From Alphaproteobacteria bacterium (GTDB taxonomy: Bacteria; Pseudomonadota; Alphaproteobacteria; Ferrovibrionales; Ferrovibrionaceae): a DNA stretch of 64,000 bases. The notes under the pieces were generated by a model, which did no database searches, was not told where the DNA came from, and saw only the letters and a program-made list of their open reading frames with translations. This document shows positions 40,285-48,847 of this stretch, one piece after another (the stretch's first letter is position 1; every line of letters begins with the position of its first letter). The stretch spans positions 62,001-126,000 of the forward strand of contig JAFKFH010000018.1 of assembly GCA_017307375.1 (NCBI GenBank), read 5' to 3'. The position numbers were made by a program, and so were the translations under genes.

Positions 40285-42759
40285 ATGGCACGAGGTTCGA
40301 GGGTATTGGTTCTGTCGGCAGCGCTGATGGCCGGCTTGCCCGGCCTGGACGGCCCGGCCATGGCGCAAGTCCAGCCGCCGGGATCGAGCCAGGCGGCGGC
40401 ACGCAACTTTGCGATCCCGGCACAGCCACTCGGCCAGGCCCTGCGCCTGTTCGCCGACCAGTCCGGCTACCAGCTCGCCTATGCCACCGAGGACATGCAG
40501 GGCGCGACCACCCGCGGCGTCAATGGCAGCCACACGCCGGAAGCCGCCCTGCAGATCCTGCTGAGCGGGACTGGCATCGGCTATCGCGTGACGGCGTCAA
40601 ATACCGTCACGCTGTCACGCCAGGCAAGCCAAGGCAGTGCCGACGTCACGACGCTCGGCGCCGTGACGGTTCAGGGACAGGCCTATCAGGATGCCTGGGG
40701 CCCGGTGCAGGGCTATGTCGCGCAACGCAGCCTGACCGCCACCAAGACCGACACCCCGCTGATCGAGACGCCGCAGTCGATCTCGGTGGTGACCCGCGAC
40801 GAGATGGAGGCGCGTGCCGCGCGCACCGTCGGCGACGCCCTGTCCTACACGGCCGGCGTCAGTACCGGTCGTACCGGCGAATCGTCCTATTTCGGCGGTG
40901 ACGGCATATCGATCCGCGGGTTCGGCGGCGACGGCACCACCGGCGTCTCGTTCAACGAATATGTCGACGGCATGCGGCTGCGCGGCTCGGGCTACGTCAC
41001 CGCGGGTCTCGATCCCTTCCTGTTCGAACGCGTCGAGGTGATCAAGGGTCCGGCGTCGGTACTGTACGGCCAGTCGACGCCCGGCGGCATCGTCAACATG
41101 GTGTCAAAGCGCCCGACGCTGACGCCGCTGAACCAGGCCGAGCTGCAGGTCGGCAACTACAACCGCCTGCAGGGGTCGTTCGATCTGTCGGGGCCGGTCG
41201 ACAAGGGCGGGGAATTCCTCTACCGCCTGTCCGGCCTGGCCCTGCGCACCGACACCCAGACCGACTTCTCGCATCGCCAGCGCACGGCATTGGCCCCGTC
41301 CTTCACCTGGCGGCCGACCAACGACACGTCGCTGACCTTGCTGACCAGCTACCAGCATGACGACTTCGCCGGCTCGCCGCTGAACTTCCTGCCGACGATC
41401 GGCACGGTGGTGAAGAACCCCTACGGCAAGCTGTCGACCAGCTTTTTCGCCGGCGATCCGAACTACAACAAATGGGACCGCACGACCTACGCCGGCGGCT
41501 GGCTGTTCGAGCATCGCTTCAACGAAACCTGGACCGTGCGGCAGAACACCCGCTATGTCCGCAACAACCTCGACTACAACGGCGTCTATCAGAACAGCCT
41601 GCAGGCCAACCTGCAGACCGTCACCCGCTCGGCCTTCAGCCTGATCGAGCATTCCAACGACCTGACGGTAGACAACCAGGTTCAGGCGAACTTCGCGACC
41701 GGCGGCCTCTACCACACCGCGCTGTTCGGCGTCGACGGCCAGAGCTTTGCCTTCGATACCTATCGCGGCATCGCGACGGCCCAGCCGCTCAACATCTGGC
41801 GGCCGGTCTATTACCAGCAGATCCCGATGCCGGTGCTCTACCAGTCGAACCGGCAGACCGGCGGCCAGGCCGGGCTCTACGCCCAGGACCAGATCCGCTA
41901 CGGCAATACCCAGCTGCTGGTGGGCATCCGCCAGGACTGGACCGGCAACACCGTCAAGAACCGCCTGAACGGTGCCAAGACCGATTCCTCGGCCGATGCC
42001 TTCACCAAGCGGGCCGGGCTGATCCATGTCTTCGATGCCGGGCTGGCGCCGTATGTCTCCTACGCCGAATCGTTCGAGCCGACCGCCGGCACCGACTATT
42101 CCGGCCAGCCGTTCAAGCCATCGAAGGGGCGGCAGTATGAAGCCGGCGTGAAGTACCAGCCGAACGGGGTCGATGCCTTCGTCACCCTGTCGGCCTTCAA
42201 TCTGACCCGCACCAACGTGCTGACCACCGATTCCGCGCACCCGAACTACAACGTACAGACTGGCGAGATCCGCTCGCGCGGCATCGAGCTCGAGGGCAAG
42301 GCGACGCTGGCCGCGGGCCTGAACCTGACCGCCGCCTATACCTTCCTCGATGCCGAGGTGACGCAGAGCAACGATACGGTCACCGGTCTCTACGGCGTGC
42401 GCGCGCCGATGAAGGGCAAGACGCCGGTCGCCGTGCCGCGCCATGCCGCCTCGGCCTGGGCGGACTACACCATGCCGCGCGGCAAGCTTGCCGGCCTCGG
42501 CCTCGGCCTCGGCGTCCGCTATGTCGGGGAAACCTACGGCGATCCGGCGAATGTGACCAAAGTGCCGGCCTTCACCCTGTTCGACGCCGCCGTCCACTAC
42601 GACCTCGCCGGGCTGTCCGACGCGATGGCGGGCTGGCGTGCCTCGGTCAATGCGACCAACCTGTTCGACAAGGAATACGTCTCGGCCTGCACCGCGGTCG
42701 ACCGCTGCTACTACGGGCTCAGCCGGACGGTCATGGCGACGGTGCGCTACCGCTGGTGA
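40285..42759 (+). CDS. TonB-dependent siderophore receptor with signalling (STN) domain
   Basis: 824 residues. A signal peptide (1-28) leads to an STN domain (about 40-115, FAIPAQPLGQALRLFADQSG), then the plug (about 150-260, ETPQSISVVTRDEME) and a 22-strand barrel ending in a terminal Trp. The STN domain marks a transducer that signals to FecR. ATG 40285 was chosen because GGGGGA lies upstream and a proper leader follows; upstream in-frame starts would spoil the leader. It imports a ferric siderophore, probably of hydroxamate type by family (FhuA/FiuA-like). Confidence 0.93.
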   Translation: MARGSRVLVLSAALMAGLPGLDGPAMAQVQPPGSSQAAARNFAIPAQPLGQALRLFADQSGYQLAYATEDMQGATTRGVNGSHTPEAALQILLSGTGIGYRVTASNTVTLSRQASQGSADVTTLGAVTVQGQAYQDAWGPVQGYVAQRSLTATKTDTPLIETPQSISVVTRDEMEARAARTVGDALSYTAGVSTGRTGESSYFGGDGISIRGFGGDGTTGVSFNEYVDGMRLRGSGYVTAGLDPFLFERVEVIKGPASVLYGQSTPGGIVNMVSKRPTLTPLNQAELQVGNYNRLQGSFDLSGPVDKGGEFLYRLSGLALRTDTQTDFSHRQRTALAPSFTWRPTNDTSLTLLTSYQHDDFAGSPLNFLPTIGTVVKNPYGKLSTSFFAGDPNYNKWDRTTYAGGWLFEHRFNETWTVRQNTRYVRNNLDYNGVYQNSLQANLQTVTRSAFSLIEHSNDLTVDNQVQANFATGGLYHTALFGVDGQSFAFDTYRGIATAQPLNIWRPVYYQQIPMPVLYQSNRQTGGQAGLYAQDQIRYGNTQLLVGIRQDWTGNTVKNRLNGAKTDSSADAFTKRAGLIHVFDAGLAPYVSYAESFEPTAGTDYSGQPFKPSKGRQYEAGVKYQPNGVDAFVTLSAFNLTRTNVLTTDSAHPNYNVQTGEIRSRGIELEGKATLAAGLNLTAAYTFLDAEVTQSNDTVTGLYGVRAPMKGKTPVAVPRHAASAWADYTMPRGKLAGLGLGLGVRYVGETYGDPANVTKVPAFTLFDAAVHYDLAGLSDAMAGWRASVNATNLFDKEYVSACTAVDRCYYGLSRTVMATVRYRW

Positions 42760-43016
42760 AGGCGCTCGACATCGCATCGCGCGTCGGTGCGGCCGTGGTC
42801 GGGGGATATGCCCTGGCCACGGCCGCGGCGCTTGGCGCGACCGCCCTGCCCGGGACCCGGGCCGAGGCGGTGCAGATCGGCATCATGCTCGGCTTCCTCG
42901 CCTATGCGGCGGCCATGATCTGGGCCTTCGCCGCGCGCAGCGCCATCCGCGCCTGGGCCGGCCTGATCGGACCGGCCGCCGTGCTGGCCCTGATCGGCTG
43001 GATCGGCGCATCATGA
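42756..43016 (+). CDS. DUF3649 family small membrane protein
   Basis: 86 residues with three membrane segments, the last followed by FAARSAIRAW as in DUF3649 proteins. These are encoded with PepSY and DUF3325 proteins next to siderophore receptors. They probably belong to an inner-membrane complex for reducing or handling the ferric siderophore. The GTG start overlaps the receptor stop (GTGA). Confidence 0.8.
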   Translation: MKALDIASRVGAAVVGGYALATAAALGATALPGTRAEAVQIGIMLGFLAYAAAMIWAFAARSAIRAWAGLIGPAAVLALIGWIGAS

Positions 43017-44497
43017 AATACGGCTTTCGTCGAACGATGGCCTGGGCGCATGGCTGGGCCGGGCTGGTGGTCGGCTGGCTGCTGTTCGCCGTGTTCCTGA
43101 CCGGGACGCTGAGCTTCTATCGCCAGGAGATCACCGCCTGGATGCGCCCGGAATGGCGGCCCGGACCAGCCATCGAGCGCAGCCTGGCGGCCGATCGGGC
43201 CGAAGCACGGCTCAAGACGATCGGCAGGCAGGCCAATCGCTGGCTGATCGACCTGCCTGACGGCCGCGACCGTGCCGCCCATCTCGCGGTCTGGCGCGAC
43301 CCCGGACAGGCCCCGCGCTTTCAGCGCGAGGAATTCGATCCTGCCGCCGACCGCCCCGTCGATGCCCGGCGGACCTATGGTGGCGACTTCCTCTACTACT
43401 TTCATTTCGACCTGCAGATGCCGTCGATCTGGGGCCGTCTGCTGGTCGGGCTCGCCGCCGTGATCATGCTGGCGCTGATCGTCTCGGGCATCGTCGTGCA
43501 TGTCCGCATCTTCAAGGACTTCTTCACCTTCCGGCCGCAGAAGGGAGGGCAGCGTGCCTGGCTCGACGCCCACAACGCCGTCGGCGTGATGGCCCTGCCC
43601 TTCCATCTGATGATCACCTATACCGGCCTCGTCACGCTGATGTTCCTCTACCTGCCCTGGGGCATCGACCTCGCCTATCGCGGCGACCGCGCGGCATTCT
43701 ACGCCGAGGCCGCCCTGGCCCAGTCGCCGCCGGCCCCCACGGGCAAGGCCGTTCCGCTGGTGCCGCTGGGCCCGCTGGTCGCCACGGCGGAGGCGCACTG
43801 GGGCCTGCCCGCCGGCCGCATCGACGTCTACCGGCCTGGCGATGCCGCGGCAGTCGTGCGGATTCATGCCGCCGATTCCTCGGGCCTGGCCCATCGCCGT
43901 CACCAGATTGCGTTCGACGGCACGACGGGCGCCATCCTGGCGGTGGAAGACGGCCGGCCGGCCGGCATCGTCAGGGCCGTGATGTACGGCCTGCATCTCG
44001 GCCGCTTCGCCGGACCGACCCTGCGGCTGCTCTATGTCGTCGCCGGCCTGGCCGGAACGGCGATGATCGCCACCGGCCTGGTCCTGTGGCTGGTCAAGCG
44101 CCGGCCGCGCCGCCAGCGCCTGATCGAAGGATTGAACGTCGGCGCGATGGCCGGCCTCGTCATCGCCATCGCAGCCTTCTTCTGGGCGAACCGTCTGATC
44201 CCGGCCGAACGGGCCGGTCGCGACGATCTCGAAGCCGTCGTCTTCTTCGCCACCTGGGCAGTGGCGGCCGTCCACGGCGCCTGCCGGCCGCACCTCAGGG
44301 CGTGGACTGAACAGCTTGGCTTCGCCGCCCTGCTCTATGGAGGCCTGCCCGTCCTCAACGCGGCTACGTCCGGCCGCCATCTCGGCCACAGCGTGGCCCA
44401 GGGGGACTGGATGCTCGCCGGCTTCGATCTCGCCGGTCTCGCCATCGGCCTGTTCCTCGGCTGGCTGTCGCTGCGGGTGGCGCGATGCTCGCGCTGA
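43013..44497 (+). CDS. PepSY-associated membrane protein (iron-siderophore reductase type)
   Basis: 494 residues. The start (RTMAWAHGWAGLVVGWLLFAVFLTGTL, here shortened as AHGWAGLVVGWLLF) is the PepSY_TM signature. Helices lie at about 15-40, 150-175, 195-215, 340-365 and in a C-terminal group (380-490). Conserved histidines in the helices (HxxH-like AHGW, HAHN-like LDAHNAVG) may bind haem. Relatives such as FoxB and FsrB reduce ferric siderophores in the periplasm, so iron release is the likely task. It overlaps its neighbours on both sides. Confidence 0.88.
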   Translation: MKYGFRRTMAWAHGWAGLVVGWLLFAVFLTGTLSFYRQEITAWMRPEWRPGPAIERSLAADRAEARLKTIGRQANRWLIDLPDGRDRAAHLAVWRDPGQAPRFQREEFDPAADRPVDARRTYGGDFLYYFHFDLQMPSIWGRLLVGLAAVIMLALIVSGIVVHVRIFKDFFTFRPQKGGQRAWLDAHNAVGVMALPFHLMITYTGLVTLMFLYLPWGIDLAYRGDRAAFYAEAALAQSPPAPTGKAVPLVPLGPLVATAEAHWGLPAGRIDVYRPGDAAAVVRIHAADSSGLAHRRHQIAFDGTTGAILAVEDGRPAGIVRAVMYGLHLGRFAGPTLRLLYVVAGLAGTAMIATGLVLWLVKRRPRRQRLIEGLNVGAMAGLVIAIAAFFWANRLIPAERAGRDDLEAVVFFATWAVAAVHGACRPHLRAWTEQLGFAALLYGGLPVLNAATSGRHLGHSVAQGDWMLAGFDLAGLAIGLFLGWLSLRVARCSR

Positions 44498-44820
44498 TCG
44501 GCCTGGCCTATGCCGGCCTGGCATGGCTATGCTTGGCGATGGATCGCCACCACCGCCAGGTGACGGGTGCCGCGGTCGGCGCCGCCTTCGCCCGCTCGCT
44601 CCGGCTTGCCGGATCCGTCGCGCTGGCCCTGTCGTTTGCCGCAGCGGTCGCCGCCGACGGCTGGAGCTTCGGCCCGGTTGCCTGGTTCGGCGGCGTGACC
44701 GCGGCGGGCCTTGCGCTCGTCCTGCTGCTGCCCTACCGGCCGAGGCTGGCGGTCGGGCTGAGCCTGGCGGGATGCCTGGTCGCCATCCTCGATGTGGCCG
44801 CCGGCGCGCTTCTACGCTGA
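44485..44820 (+). CDS. DUF3325 family membrane protein
   Basis: 111 residues with three or four membrane segments and the DRHHRQVTG loop of DUF3325. It is the last gene of the iron-uptake run, overlapping the PepSY gene by 13 bases. Its role is unknown; it always travels with such iron loci. Confidence 0.85.
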   Translation: MLALIGLAYAGLAWLCLAMDRHHRQVTGAAVGAAFARSLRLAGSVALALSFAAAVAADGWSFGPVAWFGGVTAAGLALVLLLPYRPRLAVGLSLAGCLVAILDVAAGALLR

Positions 44821-44873
44821 CACGTGATCTGCTATCTCTGACGACCGGACCCGGTCCTGCAGAGAGCGATCAG

Positions 44874-46037
44874 ATGAAACGGCGCCGGCTTCTCTCGCTT
44901 CTCGCTGGCGCCGCCATGGCCCCGCATCTTTCCTTGCCCGCCGATGCGCAACCTGCCGGCGGCTGCAACGGTCCGGCCGTGCTGGACGATGGCTGGCCCG
45001 TAGCCGGCCGCGACCGCCATGTCGACCACGATGCGCTGTGCAGGATGGCCGACCGCTTGGGCGGCGGCAGCGCCAACATCCATGCCGTCGCGGTCGTCCA
45101 TGGGGGCAGCCTCGTGTTCGAGCGATATTTCAGCGGGCTCGACGAAGTTCCCGGCCACTTCTACGGCCGCCGCGTCGAAGACGTCGCCTTCGGCACGGAC
45201 ACGCTGCACGACATGAAGTCGGTCTCGAAGAGCGTTGCCTCGCTCGTCGTCGGCATCGCGATCGACCGCGGTCTCATATCGGGCGTCGACGAACCGATCT
45301 TCAGCTTCTTTCCAGAATTGTCCGATCTGCGTTCGCCCGAAAAGGACCGCATCCGGCTGTCGCATGTGCTGGACATGTCGATGGGTCTGGCCTGGGTCGA
45401 GGCGACACCGGCAACGGGCAATTTCGACAACGACGAAGCCCGCATGAACATGGCGTGGGACCCGTGCCGCTACGTCCTCGGCCGGCCGGTCACGGCCCCG
45501 GCCGGCCAGGAATTCTTCTACAATACCGGGGCCCTGAGGCTGGTATCGGCCATTATCCGCAAGGCCACCGGACAGCCGCTGGACGACTTCGCCCGGTCGG
45601 CCTTGTTCGACCCGATCGGCATCACCGGCGCGGTCTGGGACCGGGTCAGGGGCGAAACCGATGCCGGTGGCGGGTTGCGCCTGCGCCCCCGCGACATGGC
45701 CAGGATTGGCCAGCTCGTCCTGGCCGGCGGGCGCTGGAACGATCGGCAGGTCGTGTCCCGGGACTGGCTTGCCACATCGACGGAAGCGAGGCGCAAGGCC
45801 GTCGACAACATGTCCTACGGATTCCTCTGGTGGCTCGGCGATGCCCGGCTCCAGGGGCGGGATTTCCGCTGGATCGGCGCGCTGGGACGCGGCGGCCAGT
45901 CGATCCGCATCGTGCCCGAACTCGATCTCGTCGTCGTGGTGACGGCAGGCTATTATCAGGACTACAGTCCCCGCGCGTTCCAGACGCAGTACGGCGTGTT
46001 TCGCGATGTCCTGCGTGCCGTGGCGCCGACGGGCTGA
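44874..46037 (+). CDS. Serine hydrolase (class C beta-lactamase/esterase fold)
   Basis: 387 residues. A leader with three arginines (1-26, KRRRLLSLLAGAAM) looks like a Tat or Sec signal peptide. The catalytic SxxK is Ser116-Val-Ser-Lys119 (in KSVSKS), and the second motif appears as FYNTG. The fold is shared by class C beta-lactamases, D-peptidases and esterases; most members of this branch are esterases or peptidases rather than antibiotic-resistance enzymes. It is 53 bases after the iron operon and could be part of it, but has no clear link. Confidence 0.85.
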   Translation: MKRRRLLSLLAGAAMAPHLSLPADAQPAGGCNGPAVLDDGWPVAGRDRHVDHDALCRMADRLGGGSANIHAVAVVHGGSLVFERYFSGLDEVPGHFYGRRVEDVAFGTDTLHDMKSVSKSVASLVVGIAIDRGLISGVDEPIFSFFPELSDLRSPEKDRIRLSHVLDMSMGLAWVEATPATGNFDNDEARMNMAWDPCRYVLGRPVTAPAGQEFFYNTGALRLVSAIIRKATGQPLDDFARSALFDPIGITGAVWDRVRGETDAGGGLRLRPRDMARIGQLVLAGGRWNDRQVVSRDWLATSTEARRKAVDNMSYGFLWWLGDARLQGRDFRWIGALGRGGQSIRIVPELDLVVVVTAGYYQDYSPRAFQTQYGVFRDVLRAVAPTG

Positions 46038-46086
46038 GCCGATTGTTGAACAGCACCTGTCACCCGAACATCCCCGAGGTTCGACC

Positions 46087-47073
46087 ATGCAGCGACGCGT
46101 TCTGGGGGCCGGCGGCCCCGCAGTCTCGGCCATCGGCCTCGGCTGCATGGGAATGTCGGAGTTCTACGGACCGCGCGACGACGAGGGTTCGCGCGCCACG
46201 CTCGCCGCGGCGCTCGATCACGGCATCGATTTCTTCGACACTGCCGATACCTACGGTCTCGGCCACAACGAGACGCTGATCGGCGGCTTTCTGCGCGGGC
46301 GGGCGACACCGGTCACGATCGCCACGAAGTTCGGCATCGTGCGCGAACCTGGTCGCTATGATCGCCGCATCGACAATTCGCCGGCCTACATCGCCCAGGC
46401 CTGCGAGGCATCGTTGCGCCGGCTGGGGATCGAGACCATCGATCTCTATTACCTGCATCGCCGCGACCCGTCGGTACCGATCGAGGACGCGGTGGGCGCG
46501 ATGGCCCGGCTGGTGGAAACCGGCAAGGTTCGCCGGCTTGGCCTGTCGGAAGTTTCGGTCGACAGCCTGCGGCGTGCCCATGCTGTCCATCCGATCGCGG
46601 CGGTACAGAGCGAATATTCGCTGTGGTCGCGCGAGCCCGAGCGCGGCATGCTCGCCGCCTGCGCCGAACTCGGCGTGGCCTTCGTCGCCTATTCGCCGCT
46701 GGGCCGTGCCTTCCTGACCGGCTCGATTGCCGGTACCGGCGATCTGGCGGCAGACGACTTCCGCCGCCACAGCCCGCGTTTCCAGGGCGAGGCGCTGGAC
46801 CGCAACATCGCCCTGACACGGCAGCTGGCGGATTTTGCCGCGATGCGCGGGGCGACGCCGGCGCAGATCGCCCTGGCCTGGATCCTGGCGCGGGAACCGC
46901 ATGTCGTGCCGATTCCCGGCACCAAGCGCGTCCGCTACCTGGCAGAGAACGTCGCCGCGGCCGAGATAGCGATGTCGGCCGCCGAGGTCGCGACGCTCGA
47001 CCGGATCTTCGCACCCGAGGCGGTCGCCGGCGCGCGCTATCCGGCGGCGGGCATGACCGGGATAGAAACCTAG
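46087..47073 (+). CDS. Aldo/keto reductase
   Basis: 328 residues, NADPH-dependent. The catalytic tetrad is complete: Asp51, Tyr56, Lys81 and His124, in the FFDTADTYG, TKFG and YYLHRRD contexts. The end of the chain carries the NADPH phosphate-binding PIPGTKRVRYLAEN. It is of the AKR13/YakC-like type that reduces aldehydes. Its last four bases overlap the stop of the convergent GST gene (CTAG). Confidence 0.92.
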   Translation: MQRRVLGAGGPAVSAIGLGCMGMSEFYGPRDDEGSRATLAAALDHGIDFFDTADTYGLGHNETLIGGFLRGRATPVTIATKFGIVREPGRYDRRIDNSPAYIAQACEASLRRLGIETIDLYYLHRRDPSVPIEDAVGAMARLVETGKVRRLGLSEVSVDSLRRAHAVHPIAAVQSEYSLWSREPERGMLAACAELGVAFVAYSPLGRAFLTGSIAGTGDLAADDFRRHSPRFQGEALDRNIALTRQLADFAAMRGATPAQIALAWILAREPHVVPIPGTKRVRYLAENVAAAEIAMSAAEVATLDRIFAPEAVAGARYPAAGMTGIET

Positions 47074-47738
47074 CCCTCGACCGCGCGCCGGGACATGAAC
47101 AGCTTCAACCCTTCCTCCATCTCGGTCCAGACTTGGCCGAGATGGGGATCGGCCTTCGCCACCGCGTCATACCCGGCGATGGCCGGATGGTCGGCGAGCA
47201 GATCCGGCCTGCCGGCAAAGGCCATCAGCCCGCCGATGGCAAAGCGCATCGGGGTCAGCCAGGCATCGGCGGTGGTCAAACGGTCGCCGAACGCATAGCG
47301 CCCGGGCGCCAGCAACGGTTCAAGCTGTCCCAGGGCTTCGTCGAACTTCGCAAACTGCGCCGAAACCGCCGCATGATCCCGGTGCTTCGCATCGAGCAGG
47401 CCGAACAGCGGCATCATCGCCGTCGTCACGTAGTTTTCCGCGATCTGGGTGATCAGGCGGACCCGGGCGCGGTCGGCGGCCCCGGTCGGGCGCAGCGGCG
47501 GACTGGGGAAGGCGTCTTCGAGGTATTCGACGATAACCCCGGATTCCGGCAGCGCGGTACCATCGTCCAGTATCAGTACCGGCACGCGGCCGAGCGGATT
47601 CAGCGCACGATAGTCGGGGGATCGGGCCCAGTCGGCCGGCGCCTGGACGATTTCGACGTCGAGGTCCTTGGCGTGGATCACCGCCCGCACGCGGGCGGCG
47701 AACGGCGACAGCGGCAGGGAATAGAGTTTCACCGGCAT
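47070..47738 (-). CDS. Glutathione S-transferase
   Basis: 222 residues from ATG 47738. The N-terminal thioredoxin-like domain (about 1-80) has the YSLPLSPFAARVR start and the PES of glutathione binding (ALPESGVIVEYL), and the C-terminal domain is all helical (about 90-210). The catalytic residue at the start is probably Ser rather than Tyr or Cys. It conjugates or reduces electrophiles with glutathione. The intact counterpart to the frameshifted gene at 35.5 kb, but the two are not close relatives. Confidence 0.88.
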   Translation of the reverse strand: MPVKLYSLPLSPFAARVRAVIHAKDLDVEIVQAPADWARSPDYRALNPLGRVPVLILDDGTALPESGVIVEYLEDAFPSPPLRPTGAADRARVRLITQIAENYVTTAMMPLFGLLDAKHRDHAAVSAQFAKFDEALGQLEPLLAPGRYAFGDRLTTADAWLTPMRFAIGGLMAFAGRPDLLADHPAIAGYDAVAKADPHLGQVWTEMEEGLKLFMSRRAVEG

Positions 47739-47829
47739 TCCTTCGCGGTTTTGCTTACTGCTGCCGTCATAGCGCATCCGCACTGAGCCTTGATTGGAAA
47801 AACGCGGCAAGCCGTGTTTGACTTCCCCC

Positions 47830-48297
47830 ATGACCGATCCGGCCGACTTCGTCCTGCCGCCCGGTGCCGACAGGAAACTGGCGGCACTTCATGACTTGTG
47901 GCTGGACCGGCGCGGCGCGCGCCGTTGGCCGGCCCGGGCCGATTTCGACGTGATCGAGTTCAAGCCGTGGATGGGCTGGCTGGCGTTGCTCGACGTCATC
48001 GAGGGCGGCACGGACCTGCGGTTCCGGGTATTCCCGAGCCTGCATGCCCAGCGCATCCACGCCGATCTCACCGGGCAGACGGTGCGGGACAATCCCGCCA
48101 TCCGCGAGATGACCAAGCGATCGTATTTCGAGTGCATCGCGACCGGTCGGCCGCTTTACGGCAAGCTGGCGGAAGACCTGACGGCGGCGCGCTTCCGCTA
48201 TTCCTGGAACCGGATCATCCTGCCGCTGGGCACAACCGAGGCTGCGGTCGACATGATCATGGTCTGCGTGACCGAGGACTATTACCGCGCCTTCTGA
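47830..48297 (+). CDS. PAS_5 family protein (copy 1 of 3)
   Basis: 155 residues forming one PAS-like domain of the PF07310 type. The shared core reads LWLDRRGARRWPARADFDVIE, shown in parts as WLDRRGARRWP and ADFDVIEFKPWMGW, then DLRFRVF and a final MVCVTEDYY. The family is common in alphaproteobacteria, lacks an output domain and has no known ligand or partner. Two more copies lie at 59.3 and 62.9 kb. ATG 47830 is preferred to a TTG 36 bases upstream. Confidence 0.83.
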   Translation: MTDPADFVLPPGADRKLAALHDLWLDRRGARRWPARADFDVIEFKPWMGWLALLDVIEGGTDLRFRVFPSLHAQRIHADLTGQTVRDNPAIREMTKRSYFECIATGRPLYGKLAEDLTAARFRYSWNRIILPLGTTEAAVDMIMVCVTEDYYRAF

Positions 48298-48480
48298 TCA
48301 GGCGCGGATGTCGATCGACTGGCCCACGCCCTTGCCGGGTGCGGACTGCACGGCAGTCGGCTGCTGCACCGGGGGCGGGGCCGGCGGCTGGTTCTCTTGC
48401 CGGCGCTCGACCTGGCGCGACTGAAGCTGGGCCTGATAGGCCCCGGACAGGCCGGGCGAATTGGCGGAAATGGCGTTCAT
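48298..48480 (-). CDS. Unknown small protein with a Pro/Gln-rich middle
   Basis: 60 residues, no family named with confidence. The start (MNAISANSPGLSGAYQAQ) and the end (VGQSIDIRA) resemble small putative motility proteins of the YjfB kind, between which lies a Pro/Gln-rich stretch. AGGGGGA stands six bases before ATG 48480. Its stop abuts the stop of the convergent PAS_5 gene. Confidence 0.6.
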   Translation of the reverse strand: MNAISANSPGLSGAYQAQLQSRQVERRQENQPPAPPPVQQPTAVQSAPGKGVGQSIDIRA

Positions 48481-48636
48481 GGCGGTTCCCCCTAATGGCG
48501 TATCGTCGGGGCGCACACTAGTCGCTGTTGCGGTAATCCGGGGTCAACCCTCGTCACGAATCGTCATCGGGCGGGCTTTCCGATACTGCCGGGCTGGCTT
48601 AGACTTGCACCCATCACGCGATCGGGGTAGCCGACC

Positions 48637-48837
48637 ATGGCCGAGATCATCAACCTCAACCGGTTCCGCAAGGCGCGCGCCCGCGCCGAACGCGAGGCGC
48701 AGGCCGACGCAAACCGCCTGCTGCACGGCCGCACCAAGGCCGAAAAGACCCAGACCACCGCCGAACGGCGGCTGACCGACCGCCGGCTGGACGGCGCCCG
48801 GCTGGATCCGGAGCCGGACCCGCCCAAGGCGGGCTGA
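48637..48837 (+). CDS. DUF4169 family small protein
   Basis: 66 residues, highly charged and helical. The opening MAEIINLNRFRKARARAERE and the tail with LDGARLDPE follow the DUF4169 pattern found in alphaproteobacteria. Function unknown; it often stands next to ribbon-helix-helix or fumarase genes, neither of which is here. Confidence 0.82.
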   Translation: MAEIINLNRFRKARARAEREAQADANRLLHGRTKAEKTQTTAERRLTDRRLDGARLDPEPDPPKAG

Positions 48838-48847
48838 GCGAAGGGGC

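Noticed and set aside
44874-46037. Beta-lactamase resistance gene
   Set aside because: The fold and SxxK motif fit, but length and context fit the broad esterase/peptidase branch and there is nothing that points to antibiotic hydrolysis.
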